Shown: positions 54,804-63,052 of the stretch, in pieces
Numbering within the stretch: position 1 is the stretch's first letter
Layout: each line of letters begins with the position of its first letter
Assembly: GCF_029892965.1 (NCBI RefSeq)
Contig: NZ_JARXWN010000002.1
Coordinates: 62,001 to 126,000, forward strand
Reading direction: 5' to 3'
Length of the DNA: 64,000 nt
Source of the DNA: Dysgonomonas sp. PF1-14
GTDB taxonomy: Bacteria > Bacteroidota > Bacteroidia > Bacteroidales > Dysgonomonadaceae
Made by a program: the position numbers and the translations under genes
Notes under the pieces: model-generated
Databases searched by the model: none
What the model saw: only the letters and a program-made list of their open reading frames with translations
Told to the model about the DNA's origin: nothing

Positions 54804-55466
54804 TTATTGGTCAGTTATTTCTGATATTTCATTCGATTCATAAACATGATAGCCTACCGTTCCCTGCTGTGCGACGGCATACATAGCCTTAGCAACAGTT
54901 TTAGATTTTATCGGGCGGTATTTTCTGAGCTTACCAAGCAGCAGGAATGAAAATATTTTAAGAATAAACCCACCTATTTTTTCCCCTGCGCGAAATTCTT
55001 TCCTGTTACCATCGAGAAAGGAGGGGCGGAAGATGGATACAGACTGAAAAGCAAGTTTTCTGAGTTCTTCTTCGCAGCGTCCTTTTGTCCGCAGATAAAA
55101 GTTGCCGGACTGGATATTTGCTCCTATCGAGGATATGATGGAAAATTGTTTTATCCCTTTTTGTACGGCTACTTTTGCAAACTGTACAGGATATTCGAGG
55201 TCTACCTTCTCGAATGCAGCTTCGCTTCCTGCTTTTTTGATGGTAGTACCCAGACAGCAGAACATATCGTCCCCTTCCATTAGTTCTTCGTACGAATCGG
55301 GATTGTCAAAATCTACAATGTGCTGTGTCAGTTTAGGATGCGATATTTTGGTGCTTTTACGTACAAAACTAATAACCTTGTCGTAGGCATCGCCTGCAAG
55401 CAGTGTTTTTAGCAGGTGTGTGCCTGTTAGCCCTGTACTTCCTATTATAATTGCTGTTTTTGCCAT
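54804..55466 (-). CDS. NAD(P)-binding oxidoreductase (HTATIP2-like short-chain family)
   Basis: A 220-residue Rossmann protein. The N-terminal IIIGSTGLTGTHLLKTLL contains the GxxGxxG nucleotide-binding motif (residues 8-14); DMFCCLGTTIKKAGS and VDLEYPVQFAKVAVQKGIKQFSIISSIGAN are typical of TIP30/HTATIP2-like atypical short-chain dehydrogenases, and FYLRTKGRCEEEL carries the Tyr-x3-Lys-like pair. The substrate is unknown. The gene is single and convergent with the preceding small gene. Confidence 0.88.
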   Translation of the reverse strand: MAKTAIIIGSTGLTGTHLLKTLLAGDAYDKVISFVRKSTKISHPKLTQHIVDFDNPDSYEELMEGDDMFCCLGTTIKKAGSEAAFEKVDLEYPVQFAKVAVQKGIKQFSIISSIGANIQSGNFYLRTKGRCEEELRKLAFQSVSIFRPSFLDGNRKEFRAGEKIGGFILKIFSFLLLGKLRKYRPIKSKTVAKAMYAVAQQGTVGYHVYESNEISEITDQ

Positions 55467-55557
55467 TTATTCAAATTAATAGTTTCTTGATATATCTATA
55501 TCAATAATAGTGCCAGTTTATATTTTGATTGATATGATGATTTCCCGAATCAGTGAG

Positions 55558-55803
55558 TTATGTAATATAATATTTAATGATAATGTAATATACGATGATA
55601 GCTGTCAGGATATATATAATAATAGTCAGCAATATGGTTGCGATCACAATGTATAACATTTTCGGCTTATCCGGTCTTGCCTTTCTGCCTAATATCCATC
55701 GGGAAAGGAAAAAAGAAGGTATAGCTATAATTAATAGTGCGATGATAATATCGAAAGAAAAATCAAACGATAACGCTCCGTCGTTGCCAATGATAATATC
55801 CAT
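55558..55803 (-). CDS. Small two-helix membrane protein
   Basis: An 81-residue protein with two hydrophobic segments (about 17-35 and 48-72) separated by a basic loop WILGRKARPDKPKM. No family is recognised. It is 31 bases downstream of another small membrane protein that has the same kind of KKKDAPFRPNM/RKARPDKPKM loop after a helix, so the two may be related and co-transcribed. Function unknown. Confidence 0.6.
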   Translation of the reverse strand: MDIIIGNDGALSFDFSFDIIIALLIIAIPSFFLSRWILGRKARPDKPKMLYIVIATILLTIIIYILTAIIVYYIIIKYYIT

Positions 55804-55834
55804 TAATTAGTATTTCTTTAGTAACTAAATTGTT

Positions 55835-56350
55835 TTACATACCGGCTTTTATAACCTCATATACTTTGCCATCTTCAAAATGAATAAGTAGCCAGTAGCG
55901 ATCTATAGCTGATTGATTGCCCAAATCGTATCTAATTCCAAAACTGAAATAATTAACCGTATCATTTCCTAATATGGCTACTACCTCTTCTTTGGTTTTT
56001 CCGATGAGTAGTTGATTGTCTACAATCTGATTTGCATATTCAGTACGTTTTTCTGCATACTTATGCCAGTTTTCACTTGAAAATTCTTTAGAGGAGTCTT
56101 CTATTAAATAACTATCAACTACTAATGTTATTATTAATCCTATAATCAGAATGAAAGGAATGGATATAAGTGTCTGAAAAAATACATTAATCATGTTTGG
56201 TCTGAATGGTGCATCTTTCTTTTTGGATATTTTCCACCATATGGCCGGACAAATAAGAATAAGTAAGGCGGTAATCACTATCCCACTGACCCAAACGATA
56301 TGTTGTAAAGCATTAGTATCCATACTTATACAGATTGGTTTCGAATTCAA
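55835..56350 (-). CDS. Membrane protein with a C-terminal BamE/SmpA-like segment
   Basis: A 171-residue protein; ATG 56350 or ATG 56323 (MDTNALQHIVWVSG) are both possible. Two membrane helices (about 18-38 and 60-83) are followed by a soluble part, where LLIGKTKEEVVAILGNDTVNYFSFGIRYDLG and WLLIHFEDGKVYEVIKAG resemble the helix-hairpin and strand pattern of SmpA/BamE-like domains. Unknown function. It lies 10 bases after mutS2 on the same strand and may be co-transcribed with it. Confidence 0.65.
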   Translation of the reverse strand: MNSKPICISMDTNALQHIVWVSGIVITALLILICPAIWWKISKKKDAPFRPNMINVFFQTLISIPFILIIGLIITLVVDSYLIEDSSKEFSSENWHKYAEKRTEYANQIVDNQLLIGKTKEEVVAILGNDTVNYFSFGIRYDLGNQSAIDRYWLLIHFEDGKVYEVIKAGM

Positions 56351-56360
56351 ATGTAAATAT

Positions 56361-58823
56361 TTATTCCAAATCTACAACTGTAATGCCCGAACCTCCAAAC
56401 TGTACGTGTTCGTCCTGATAATTGCTGACACCCGATGCCGAACGCAGGTAATCGCGGATAATCTGGCGCAAAGCTCCTGTTCCTGTTCCATGTAGTATGC
56501 GCACACGCGACATACCTACAAGTATGGCATCGTCGATGAAGTACATGACGGCTTGCAGGGCTTCGTCGCCACGCATACCGCGCACATCTATATCCTGCCT
56601 GAAGTTCAGCTTCTTTTCACGCATATCACTGCTAACGGCTGCGCCTACAAGGGTAGTCTTAGTTTCGCGTTTTACCTGATTCTTACTTACATACTCTAAT
56701 GTATCCAGTTTTACGGTCGACTTTATCATACCGAAAGCTATTGTTGCATTATTTTTCTGTATATCGAGTACCTGCCCCACAGATGTTTGCCCTTTGATGC
56801 GCACATTGTCGCCGATGGCAATAGTATGTTGTTTCTGCTTTTCGGGTAGCTTATCCTTTTGCTTTTTATTCTTTTCCTTGTCTTTCAGTTTCTGTATTTT
56901 GCGTGCTATCTTATCATCGGCTATACCGTCTTCGTTAGCTAGCCCTTCTCTGAATTCACCTAAAGCCTGACGAGCAAGCTTTGTCTTCTCTTTATCAGCC
57001 TGAGATTCGCGGATAGTGCGTATTGTATTTTCTATCTTCGCATTGGCTTCTGACAGGATGCGTTCGGCTTCGGTTTTTGCCTGACGGACGATCTCTTTTC
57101 GCTGTTTCTCTACTGATAAGAGGTCGGTTTCATATGTTTCCGTTATTTCTTCCAACCGCTTCTCTTTCTGGCGAATGTTCTGTCGTTTGCTTTCCCAATA
57201 GCGTTTGTCACGCACAATATCTTGCAGGTACTTGTCCATATTGATATAGTCACTGCCAACAATCTCAGAGGCATCGGCAATTACATCTTCGGGTAAGCCT
57301 ATCTTGCGTGCAATCTCTATGGCGAACGAACTGCCCGGATTACCTATAGCCAGTGTAAACAACGGCTGCATCAGGTGGCGGTCGTACAACATGGCTCCAT
57401 TTATAACACCTTTGTTCTCATTGGCAAAGTGTTTCAGATTCTGATAGTGAGTAGTAATGACCCCAAAAGCACCTTTTTCATTGAAGCGTTTGAGTAACGA
57501 TTCGGCAATAGCCCCGCCAATTTGCGGCTCGGTTCCACCCCCGAATTCGTCTATCAGCAGAATGGTTTTCTTGTCGCAATTTTTGACAAAGAACTTCATG
57601 TTAGTCAGATGCGAACTGTATGTACTCAGGTCGTTCTCGATAGACTGCTCATCACCTATATCTATAAATATATTCTCGAATATACCCACTTTGGAGTTTT
57701 CTGCTAACGGGATCGGTATTCCGCATTGCACCATATACTGAAGGAGTCCTACAGTTTTGAGGCATACGGATTTTCCTCCGGCGTTAGGCCCCGATATAAT
57801 GAGCAGGCGGTTGTCGTCTTCCAGTTCTATATCCAGCGGTACTATTTGCTTGTTCTGTTTACGGTGCGATATAAATAGGAGAGGGTGTTTAGCTCTGTAC
57901 CAGCGTATCAGCGGCTTGTCCTCCATGTCGGGTTTTATGGCATTGAGGTCTATTGCAAATGTAGCTTTAGCCCTGATAAAATCTATCATTGCCAGAAACT
58001 CATATGACTGAATAATCTCGGGGACTAACGGGCGCAACAGGTCGGTGAATGCGATCAGTATTTTTATGATTTCGCGCCGTTCTTCACTTTCCAGTTCACG
58101 TATGCGATTGTTTGCTTCCACTACTTCTGCCGGTTCTATAAATACGGTCTTTCCCGAAGCCGATTCGTCATGTACTATTCCCTTTATCTTGCGCTTAAAG
58201 GCAGGGGCTACAGGTATTACAAGCCGCCCGTCACGCATAGTCGGCGTTACGTCCTTTTCTACAAGCCCCTCGCTTTGAGCCGAACGCAGTATGGCATTCA
58301 GGCTTTTAGATATGCCTCCCGAAATGTGGGCTATGTCTTTGCGTATGCGGTTCAGTTCGGGCGAAGCATTGTCTTTTATACGCCCGAATTTGTCGAGGAT
58401 ATTATCTATCTTACTTATCAGTTGTGGAAATACAACTACTTCTCCGGCCAATGCATAGAGGTGCGGATAAGGTGTGTTCTCTTCATCTTCTTTTTTCAGG
58501 AAGCTTACTATATCGCGAATTGTCTGTAGCGAACGGCGAAGGTCGAATAATGCCGATTCGTCTATCCATGTACCTTCTACTCTGATGTTTCGCAGGGAAG
58601 GACGTACATCCAGGAAATAGTTTGTAGGGAAATCGTCCTCTTCTTGTACTATGCGGATAAATTCCTCAGTTTGGGATAGTGCTTCTGTTATATATGTGTA
58701 GCCGGCAGAGAAAGACATTTCCTCTACCTGTTCTTCTCCAAGTGGACTCAGGCATCTGGCTGTGAGTAGCTGGCGTATCTTGTCGAATCCAATTTTTGAT
58801 TCGAAATTCTCAGGATAAATCAC
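56361..58823 (-). CDS. mutS2: MutS2 family endonuclease/ATPase
   Basis: An 820-residue MutS homologue lacking the mismatch-recognition domain. Core helices (1-290), then the ATPase with Walker A SGPNAGGKS near residue 345, Walker B LIDEFGGGTEP, and the dimer region; a long coiled coil (about 515-640) and a C-terminal Smr nuclease domain (about 745-820, DIDVRGMRGDEALQAV and RILHGTGTGALRQIIRDYL). MutS2 suppresses recombination and resolves collided ribosomes in other bacteria. A TATCTTTG box lies 22 bases upstream. Confidence 0.96.
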   Translation of the reverse strand: MIYPENFESKIGFDKIRQLLTARCLSPLGEEQVEEMSFSAGYTYITEALSQTEEFIRIVQEEDDFPTNYFLDVRPSLRNIRVEGTWIDESALFDLRRSLQTIRDIVSFLKKEDEENTPYPHLYALAGEVVVFPQLISKIDNILDKFGRIKDNASPELNRIRKDIAHISGGISKSLNAILRSAQSEGLVEKDVTPTMRDGRLVIPVAPAFKRKIKGIVHDESASGKTVFIEPAEVVEANNRIRELESEERREIIKILIAFTDLLRPLVPEIIQSYEFLAMIDFIRAKATFAIDLNAIKPDMEDKPLIRWYRAKHPLLFISHRKQNKQIVPLDIELEDDNRLLIISGPNAGGKSVCLKTVGLLQYMVQCGIPIPLAENSKVGIFENIFIDIGDEQSIENDLSTYSSHLTNMKFFVKNCDKKTILLIDEFGGGTEPQIGGAIAESLLKRFNEKGAFGVITTHYQNLKHFANENKGVINGAMLYDRHLMQPLFTLAIGNPGSSFAIEIARKIGLPEDVIADASEIVGSDYINMDKYLQDIVRDKRYWESKRQNIRQKEKRLEEITETYETDLLSVEKQRKEIVRQAKTEAERILSEANAKIENTIRTIRESQADKEKTKLARQALGEFREGLANEDGIADDKIARKIQKLKDKEKNKKQKDKLPEKQKQHTIAIGDNVRIKGQTSVGQVLDIQKNNATIAFGMIKSTVKLDTLEYVSKNQVKRETKTTLVGAAVSSDMREKKLNFRQDIDVRGMRGDEALQAVMYFIDDAILVGMSRVRILHGTGTGALRQIIRDYLRSASGVSNYQDEHVQFGGSGITVVDLE

Positions 58824-58845
58824 GATCTTTTATTATTTTAGCGTA

Positions 58846-58853
58846 CAAAGATA
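58846..58853 (-). promoter_or_regulatory. Putative -7 promoter element (TATCTTTG) of mutS2
   Basis: TATCTTTG on the minus strand, 22 bases before the mutS2 ATG; no clear -33 box. Confidence 0.55.
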
Positions 58854-59185
58854 ACAATTTGAGTAATTTTAAATGGCTCTTTGGAAGATTTAAGGCTGTT
58901 AGTGTTTGCATAATAAAAAGAAAATAGTATTTTTACAGCGTGAATTAATAAGTAAGCGAGAAGCATTAGTGCGTCAAAATAAAATACACAATAACAGAAC
59001 TATAATAACGTTAATGCTTTACACTAACGAATAAACAGTAATAGGTTGATATTGAATATTTGTCTAATCCCACTTTGTAAACAAAGTTTTAATTAAGAAT
59101 ATTGACTAACTACAAAAAAATACATTTTCCATTAAATTAGATGTTGAACATTATTGAAATAATAGTGTTACAAATAATATAACAT

Positions 59186-59333
59186 AAAACCAATGCTGCA
59201 AGGACACTTCGGATATATTGGGCATTTATTACTCCGACAATGGCTCCTTTAAGATAAGCATTCTCGTACCTAGCTTGTGAAAGTGATGTGTGGGTTTGGC
59301 CGTTGACTTACAACCTTAAAGCATTGGTTTTTT
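59186..59333 (+). ncRNA. Candidate structured RNA with closing stem and terminator
   Basis: In the 843-base gap between mutS2 and the next gene. AAAACCAATGCT (59186-59197) pairs perfectly with AGCATTGGTTTT (59320-59331), followed by TT and AT-rich sequence like an intrinsic terminator. Inside, AAGG (59200-59203) pairs with CCTT (59314-59317), CGGA (59210-59213) with TCCG (59233-59236), and CAATGGC (59238-59244) with GCCGTTG (59299-59305), giving a multi-branched fold of about 148 bases. No open frame and no downstream gene on this strand, so a free RNA is more likely than a riboswitch. No match to 6S, SRP, RNase P or tmRNA signatures is visible, and no TAnnTTTG box was found. The neighbouring 58854-59185 and 59334-59480 show only AT-rich sequence and one hairpin (59372-59381/59411-59420). 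Confidence 0.5.
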
Positions 59334-59480
59334 ATTTCGAAAACGATCAGAATAACATATTATACGAAAAAATTGATTCCCAAAGAATATTCTGTTAGAG
59401 TATAGCCTTCGGGAATCGATCGTTTATATATAATAGAAATGGAATTTGTATTGAATTGAGTTATATAAACTGAATATTAG

Positions 59481-59604
59481 TTGCCTCCACTTTTAAGTGG
59501 AAGTGAAAAAGTAATACTGGCGTAAGGCTTTAGTCAAAATGGCTTCGACTAAAGTCATTACCGGTTCTTCTTACTATCCACGACTTTTAAGTCGTGGATA
59601 GTAA
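59481..59604. repeat. TTGCC...palindrome cluster, copy 3
   Basis: Order: TTGCCTCCACTTTTAAGTGG, GGCTTTAGTC, GACTAAAGTC, CCACGACTTTTAAGTCGTGG. Same layout as the copies at 34971, 36751 (reverse) and 63053; the right end departs from GGCAA. Confidence 0.85.
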
Positions 59605-59666
59605 TGCGCCTAAAAATTACATTCGATACTTTTATTGCATATAATGTCTAATAAAAAGGGAAATGC

Positions 59667-59963
59667 TTAGGTTCTGCGTTTCTTGGCGGGTTTGCCTTTT
59701 CTCTGTTCTTTATTCCATTTTACTAATTTGTCGTCGGTGAAAACAAGTTTATATACACCATTGTCAGCCGTTTTGTAGCCTAGTGTATAGGTGTTGTTCT
59801 GAGATGAAATGACTTCGTAGTTGTCGCCCATAATTGAAATGACTTTTTTCTTCGACATTCCTGTAGTTACCTTTTTCATATTATTATCAGTGCTTGCTAT
59901 ATCTTTATGGGATGCACAAGATGTTGCGATACATATAAGTATCAGGAGGATAATCTTTTTCAT
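59667..59963 (-). CDS. Small lipoprotein, BamE/SmpA-like
   Basis: A 98-residue lipoprotein; lipobox IATSC with Cys16. The mature part MKKVTTGMSKKKVISIMGDNYEVISSQNNTYTLGYKTADNGVYKLVFTDDKLVKWNKE has the helix-turn-helix then strand pattern of SmpA/OmlA-like (BamE fold) domains, and a basic tail GKPAKKRRT. It lies 11 bases after a beta-barrel protein gene, so the two may work together at the outer membrane (inference). Confidence 0.78.
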   Translation of the reverse strand: MKKIILLILICIATSCASHKDIASTDNNMKKVTTGMSKKKVISIMGDNYEVISSQNNTYTLGYKTADNGVYKLVFTDDKLVKWNKEQRKGKPAKKRRT

Positions 59964-59974
59964 AATAGTTGTTT

Positions 59975-60880
59975 TTAGAATTTGTATTTGAATCCGATGG
60001 CGAAATAGCCGGCTGGATAGAAGTCCATATTACGGTCTTTGTCGTGAAACAGATTATTGAAGAAATCTTTGAGAGAACGTTTAGTCAGAGAAGTTGATCT
60101 TAGCCATGCTCCTCCTGCATTCATATACAGCGTCGAATGTTTACCTATTTTATATTCCGGACTGAGGTATGATTTTATGGTAAGGGAGGAATAGATCATA
60201 GATTGTCCATCGATATCCATAACCGCCGACATACCGTCCATCTCCATTGCTACCAGTTTTACCTTAAACTTATCATTGAGTTTCATGGCTCCGTAAATTT
60301 TCATTCCGTTGGAAATATTGGCTCTTACTTCGTACTTGCCCGACAGATGCCAGTTGACTACAGCAATAGGCATTACGATGGGCGGGCCAAACGAGTTGGT
60401 AAGTCCCAGTCCTATCCCCAGATCGAAATTCTTTCTTACCTTATACATAAAAATAGCTCCTCCGTTAACCAATATACTTTTTGCCCCGATTTCGTCAGGT
60501 GATGAGTATATGCCGCCACCTAAGGTGGAAACAAGCATCCATTTTTTTGATAGGGGTCTCATATATGTAATATTGATGCCGGCATTGAGTATTTTATCCG
60601 GGTTGAAGCTTGTTGCTGCTCCATCATTTTGCAGAATGCCGTATGATCCGGCAAGTGATACCATCCAGGAGGTTGGCTGCCCCAGACTATTTAGTTTTGT
60701 GGAGATGGGCAGGTCATATCTTCCTGAGATTTTGTATAGGCTGCCAGAACCCAGATTTTCCCCATCTTCGCTTTTGAATGAAGAGGGAGTCATGTATTCA
60801 GTTTTCAAATCAGCCTGTGCCTGAAGCTTTATACTTATTGCCCAAATGAATAAGATAGAGATATACAAGATTTTTTTCAT
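59975..60880 (-). CDS. Outer-membrane beta-barrel protein, probably DUF6268 family
   Basis: A 301-residue exported protein; signal peptide residues 1-21 (cut after LQAQ). Regular amphipathic strands with aromatic ends (e.g. GAIFMYKVRKNFDLGIGLGLTNSFGPPIVMPIAVVNWHLSGKYEV) and a final GYFAIGFKYKF strand indicate a barrel; the layout resembles DUF6268 proteins, of unknown function. First gene of a two-gene operon with the small lipoprotein. Confidence 0.8.
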   Translation of the reverse strand: MKKILYISILFIWAISIKLQAQADLKTEYMTPSSFKSEDGENLGSGSLYKISGRYDLPISTKLNSLGQPTSWMVSLAGSYGILQNDGAATSFNPDKILNAGINITYMRPLSKKWMLVSTLGGGIYSSPDEIGAKSILVNGGAIFMYKVRKNFDLGIGLGLTNSFGPPIVMPIAVVNWHLSGKYEVRANISNGMKIYGAMKLNDKFKVKLVAMEMDGMSAVMDIDGQSMIYSSLTIKSYLSPEYKIGKHSTLYMNAGGAWLRSTSLTKRSLKDFFNNLFHDKDRNMDFYPAGYFAIGFKYKF

Positions 60881-61093
60881 CGCTTTTTATTGAAATTGAT
60901 GTAAAGAAACATATATGCAGGCTTTTACGAAATATTTTACTGATGAGGTTTATAATCGGGCAGATGAAGTTTAGTTTAAGGGGAGTGGGATAAAAATGAA
61001 GAATAGAAAAATTTATCTATAAGACGGAAAGAATTATAAATTATGAGTAATGCAAATCAGTATTTGAGATTATATGTTCGTTTATTGGTTACT

Positions 61094-61130
61094 AGTTACT
61101 TCGCCCTTTGGGCAGTTACAAGTTACAAGT
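61094..61130 (+). repeat. Short dispersed repeat AGTTACTTCG..., copy 1
   Basis: AGTTACTTCGCCCTTTGGGC followed by AGTTACAAGTTACAAGT. Nearly the same sequence occurs in reverse orientation at 63293-63330, so the two bracket a 2.2-kb region. The inner CGCCCTTTGGGC is palindromic. Confidence 0.75.
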
Positions 61131-61147
61131 AACCCCCTTTATTTATT

Positions 61148-61400
61148 GTCTCCAGATCGTGCTTTAGCCCGTGCCGTTAGCTTTATGGACGGGGTACCCG
61201 TAGGGAGAGAAAGGCGTAAAACAAAAGCGTGTTTGAGCTTAGCCGTTGGTTCGTATTATGTAAAAACCATGAGCGAGTTTTTTTGTTTAGCCTTTAAGCC
61301 CTTTTACGGGTCGTGCTATGAAGCGGGGCGCTAAAGACTTTTTGATTCCTTTTGCGGCTTCTGGCAAAAGGAATACAAGCAATCTATGATTGCGCGTAGA
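61148..61400. repeat. G+C-rich foldback element, copy C (5' truncated)
   Basis: Matches copy A from about 14010 to its right end. The right terminal hairpins are present: ATTCCTTTTGC (61345-61355)/GCAAAAGGAAT (61364-61374) and GCAATC (61379-61384)/GATTGC (61388-61393), both differing from copy A at paired positions. The left end is missing. It lies in the 765-base gap upstream of the YARHG pseudogene, whose remainder shows only AT-rich sequence and a terminator. Confidence 0.88.
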
Positions 61401-61475
61401 AAGAAATCGAACGTTTATTCAATACAATAACAAATACTGATTGGCATAAATAATAGGTAGCTATATAAAACGAAC

Positions 61476-61515
61476 AAAGGAGATCTGTATGTGATTCAGA
61501 TCTCCTTTATTTTTT
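61476..61515. terminator. Strong hairpin terminator with no upstream gene
   Basis: AAAGGAGATCTG (61476-61487) and CAGATCTCCTTT (61497-61508) form a perfect 12-bp stem with a 9-base loop, followed by ATTTTTT. On the plus strand the only thing upstream is foldback element copy C; on the minus strand it would follow the YARHG pseudogene. Confidence 0.82.
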
Positions 61516-61645
61516 GAAATTAACAGCGTAGAATTGTAGTTTGTGTTAAGTTTGGATTTTTAACTCATTCAATACAAATATATGGCGAATGGATTATATG
61601 ATTGTTAATTTTTATAATTTCTAACCACAAGTTTTATAATTTCTA

Positions 61646-62114
61646 TCATCCTGCAATTGCGAGTTTGTAGAAAACAATGCTGTTATCTGTATTTATTCTG
61701 AATATCCACATATAGGCAAATTCATTTTCCGACATATATTCGGTACATTCATCAAAGCCGTTGATGATCTCAGAAATAGTTATCAATAGCCTTGTATTTA
61801 TCTTTCCTTGATCCTTCTTCGATAGAAATAAGCGCAATATTCTCCTCTTCTGTTTTATTCAGTTTTATCTGTTTATTGTCGGCTATGGGTTTATACCAAT
61901 GTTGTGAATTAAAGTAATCACTGAGCATTTCATTTGAAAAAACGTAACCATGACGGGCATAAATCTCATTACGTATAATAAGTAATTCTCTGTCGCATTT
62001 TTCCTTGATTACATTTTTCGACAGTACAGTCTTGTCTAGGTCATATTCCTGTGAAAAAATGCCTGTAGAGCTGATCTATAAAAGAAAGTAAATTAATATA
62101 TTCTTCATGTGCAT
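61646..62114 (-). pseudogene. Decayed exported YARHG-domain protein gene
   Basis: Reading the minus strand from ATG 62114 (or ATG 62108) gives MKNILIYFLL, an in-frame TAG at 62078-62076, then ISSTGIFSQEYDLDK, so the stop falls inside a signal peptide. The frame continues as CDRELLIIRNEIYARHGYVF and MLSDYFNSQHWYKP, the YARHG domain, to a TGA at 61772-61770. Shifting one base there (TTCTGAG to TTCGAG) continues the protein as EIINGFDECTEYMSENEFAYMW to a stop at 61646. Two lesions, a nonsense codon and a one-base frameshift, make it a pseudogene. YARHG domains occur in extracellular proteins of unknown function, often tied to peptidoglycan. Confidence 0.82.
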
Positions 62115-62197
62115 AGCTTTTTTTGAGTTAAGATGTGTAATTATTTACATTGTGCTAATGTACTGAAATGTATTTAGAGTATGTATTATTTCCCAAT

Positions 62198-62245
62198 AAC
62201 TTTATCTATACCTGAAAAGTATAAACCAATAAAAAAGATAAAGTT
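62198..62245 (+). promoter_or_regulatory. Inverted repeat touching the start codon of the HTH gene
   Basis: AACTTTATCT (62198-62207) pairs with AGATAAAGTT (62236-62245); the right arm ends on the base before ATG 62246. Inside, TATAC (62207-62211) pairs with GTATA (62219-62223). It could hide the ribosome site in an RNA hairpin or be a DNA operator for the HTH protein itself. Confidence 0.5.
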
Positions 62246-62818
62246 ATGAAATACTCAGACCGTTTAGTTGAAAAAATGATCCGCCTGATAGAAGAAGACA
62301 CCTACACCATCACCGAAATATGCGAAGCCCTGAAGATCAGCCGACACACCTACTATGAATGGCGGAACACCAAGCCCGACTTTCGCCGTAAGATAGACGA
62401 AGCCATAGACCGCCGCGACGATGCACTGGTAGTCATTGCCCGCAAATCGCTAAAACAAAAACTCGAAGGCTGTGTACTCACCGAAGAGCGCTGCGTGTAT
62501 GAACTCGCCAGAAGCAACTCGGAAGTACAAATACTAAAAACCCGTACCGTCCGTAAGAAACAATGTCCGCCCGATCTGCGCGCCATCAAATACGTGCTCG
62601 ACCGCAACGACAAACGCCGCGAAGCCGACAACAGCCCCTCGCGCCGTCCGATGATCATCAATGTACCCGACCAGCATACAGCCGACATGCTGCGTGCGAT
62701 GGATGAGCCCGACTACTGGGACAAGCGTCAGAAGATGATAGACGAGAAATATGCTCCCGGCGGCATTTGGTCTGATAAAGAAAGGGTTGACGAGACCGCG
62801 TTTAAGAAGGATGAATAA
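62246..62818 (+). CDS. HTH protein resembling a phage terminase small subunit (orphan)
   Basis: A 190-residue cytosolic protein. Residues 8-45 form a helix-turn-helix (VEKMIRLIEEDTYTITEICEALKISRHTYYEWR) followed by helical PDFRRKIDEAIDRRDDALVVIARKSLKQKL and a basic segment TRTVRKKQCPPDLRAIKYVLDRND. This matches phBC6A51-type HTH proteins often annotated as terminase small subunits. No large terminase, portal or other phage gene is near. The gene is much richer in G+C than its neighbours (37 of 60 bases in 62581-62640), indicating foreign origin. It is bracketed by repeat elements. Whether it still binds DNA for packaging or now acts as a regulator is unknown. Confidence 0.8.
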   Translation: MKYSDRLVEKMIRLIEEDTYTITEICEALKISRHTYYEWRNTKPDFRRKIDEAIDRRDDALVVIARKSLKQKLEGCVLTEERCVYELARSNSEVQILKTRTVRKKQCPPDLRAIKYVLDRNDKRREADNSPSRRPMIINVPDQHTADMLRAMDEPDYWDKRQKMIDEKYAPGGIWSDKERVDETAFKKDE

Positions 62819-62872
62819 CAGCCCCTACCGACCTCTCCAAAGGGCATGCTTGTTATGTTCTAATTTCTTTTT

Positions 62873-63045
62873 AGTAACTGTTTAAATTTGATTGGCAATT
62901 TTATTTTGCATTAAGTAATACATAATATTTATTGTCGTTTTCAATTCTGTAGGGGCGAAATATCTTTCGCCCGATATAGTTGCGGGCAAAAGAATAATCA
63001 GAAGCAGTTATATGAAATGTTTTCGGTCAAATTTAAACAATTACT
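62873..63045. mobile_element. MITE copy 3, centre replaced by a GTAGGGGC element
   Basis: Left end AGTAACTGTTTAAATTTGA (62873-62891), right end TCAAATTTAAACAATTACT (63027-63045; one mismatch to the left). About 50 bases at each side match copy 1 (18904-19097), but its central palindrome is replaced by a GTAGGGGC unit at 62949-62987. Confidence 0.88.
62949..62987. repeat. GTAGGGGC-family element, copy 4 (one-ended), inside a MITE
   Basis: GTAGGGGCGAAA followed by TATC and TTTCGCCC (hairpin), then CGATATAGTTGCGGGC. The right GCCCCTAC end seen in the other copies is missing. Confidence 0.75.
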
Positions 63046-63052
63046 TAATCAG

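Noticed and set aside
61074-61334. An 86-codon frame inside the foldback element copy C
   Set aside because: The same frame is interrupted in copies A and B, so it is not conserved as protein.
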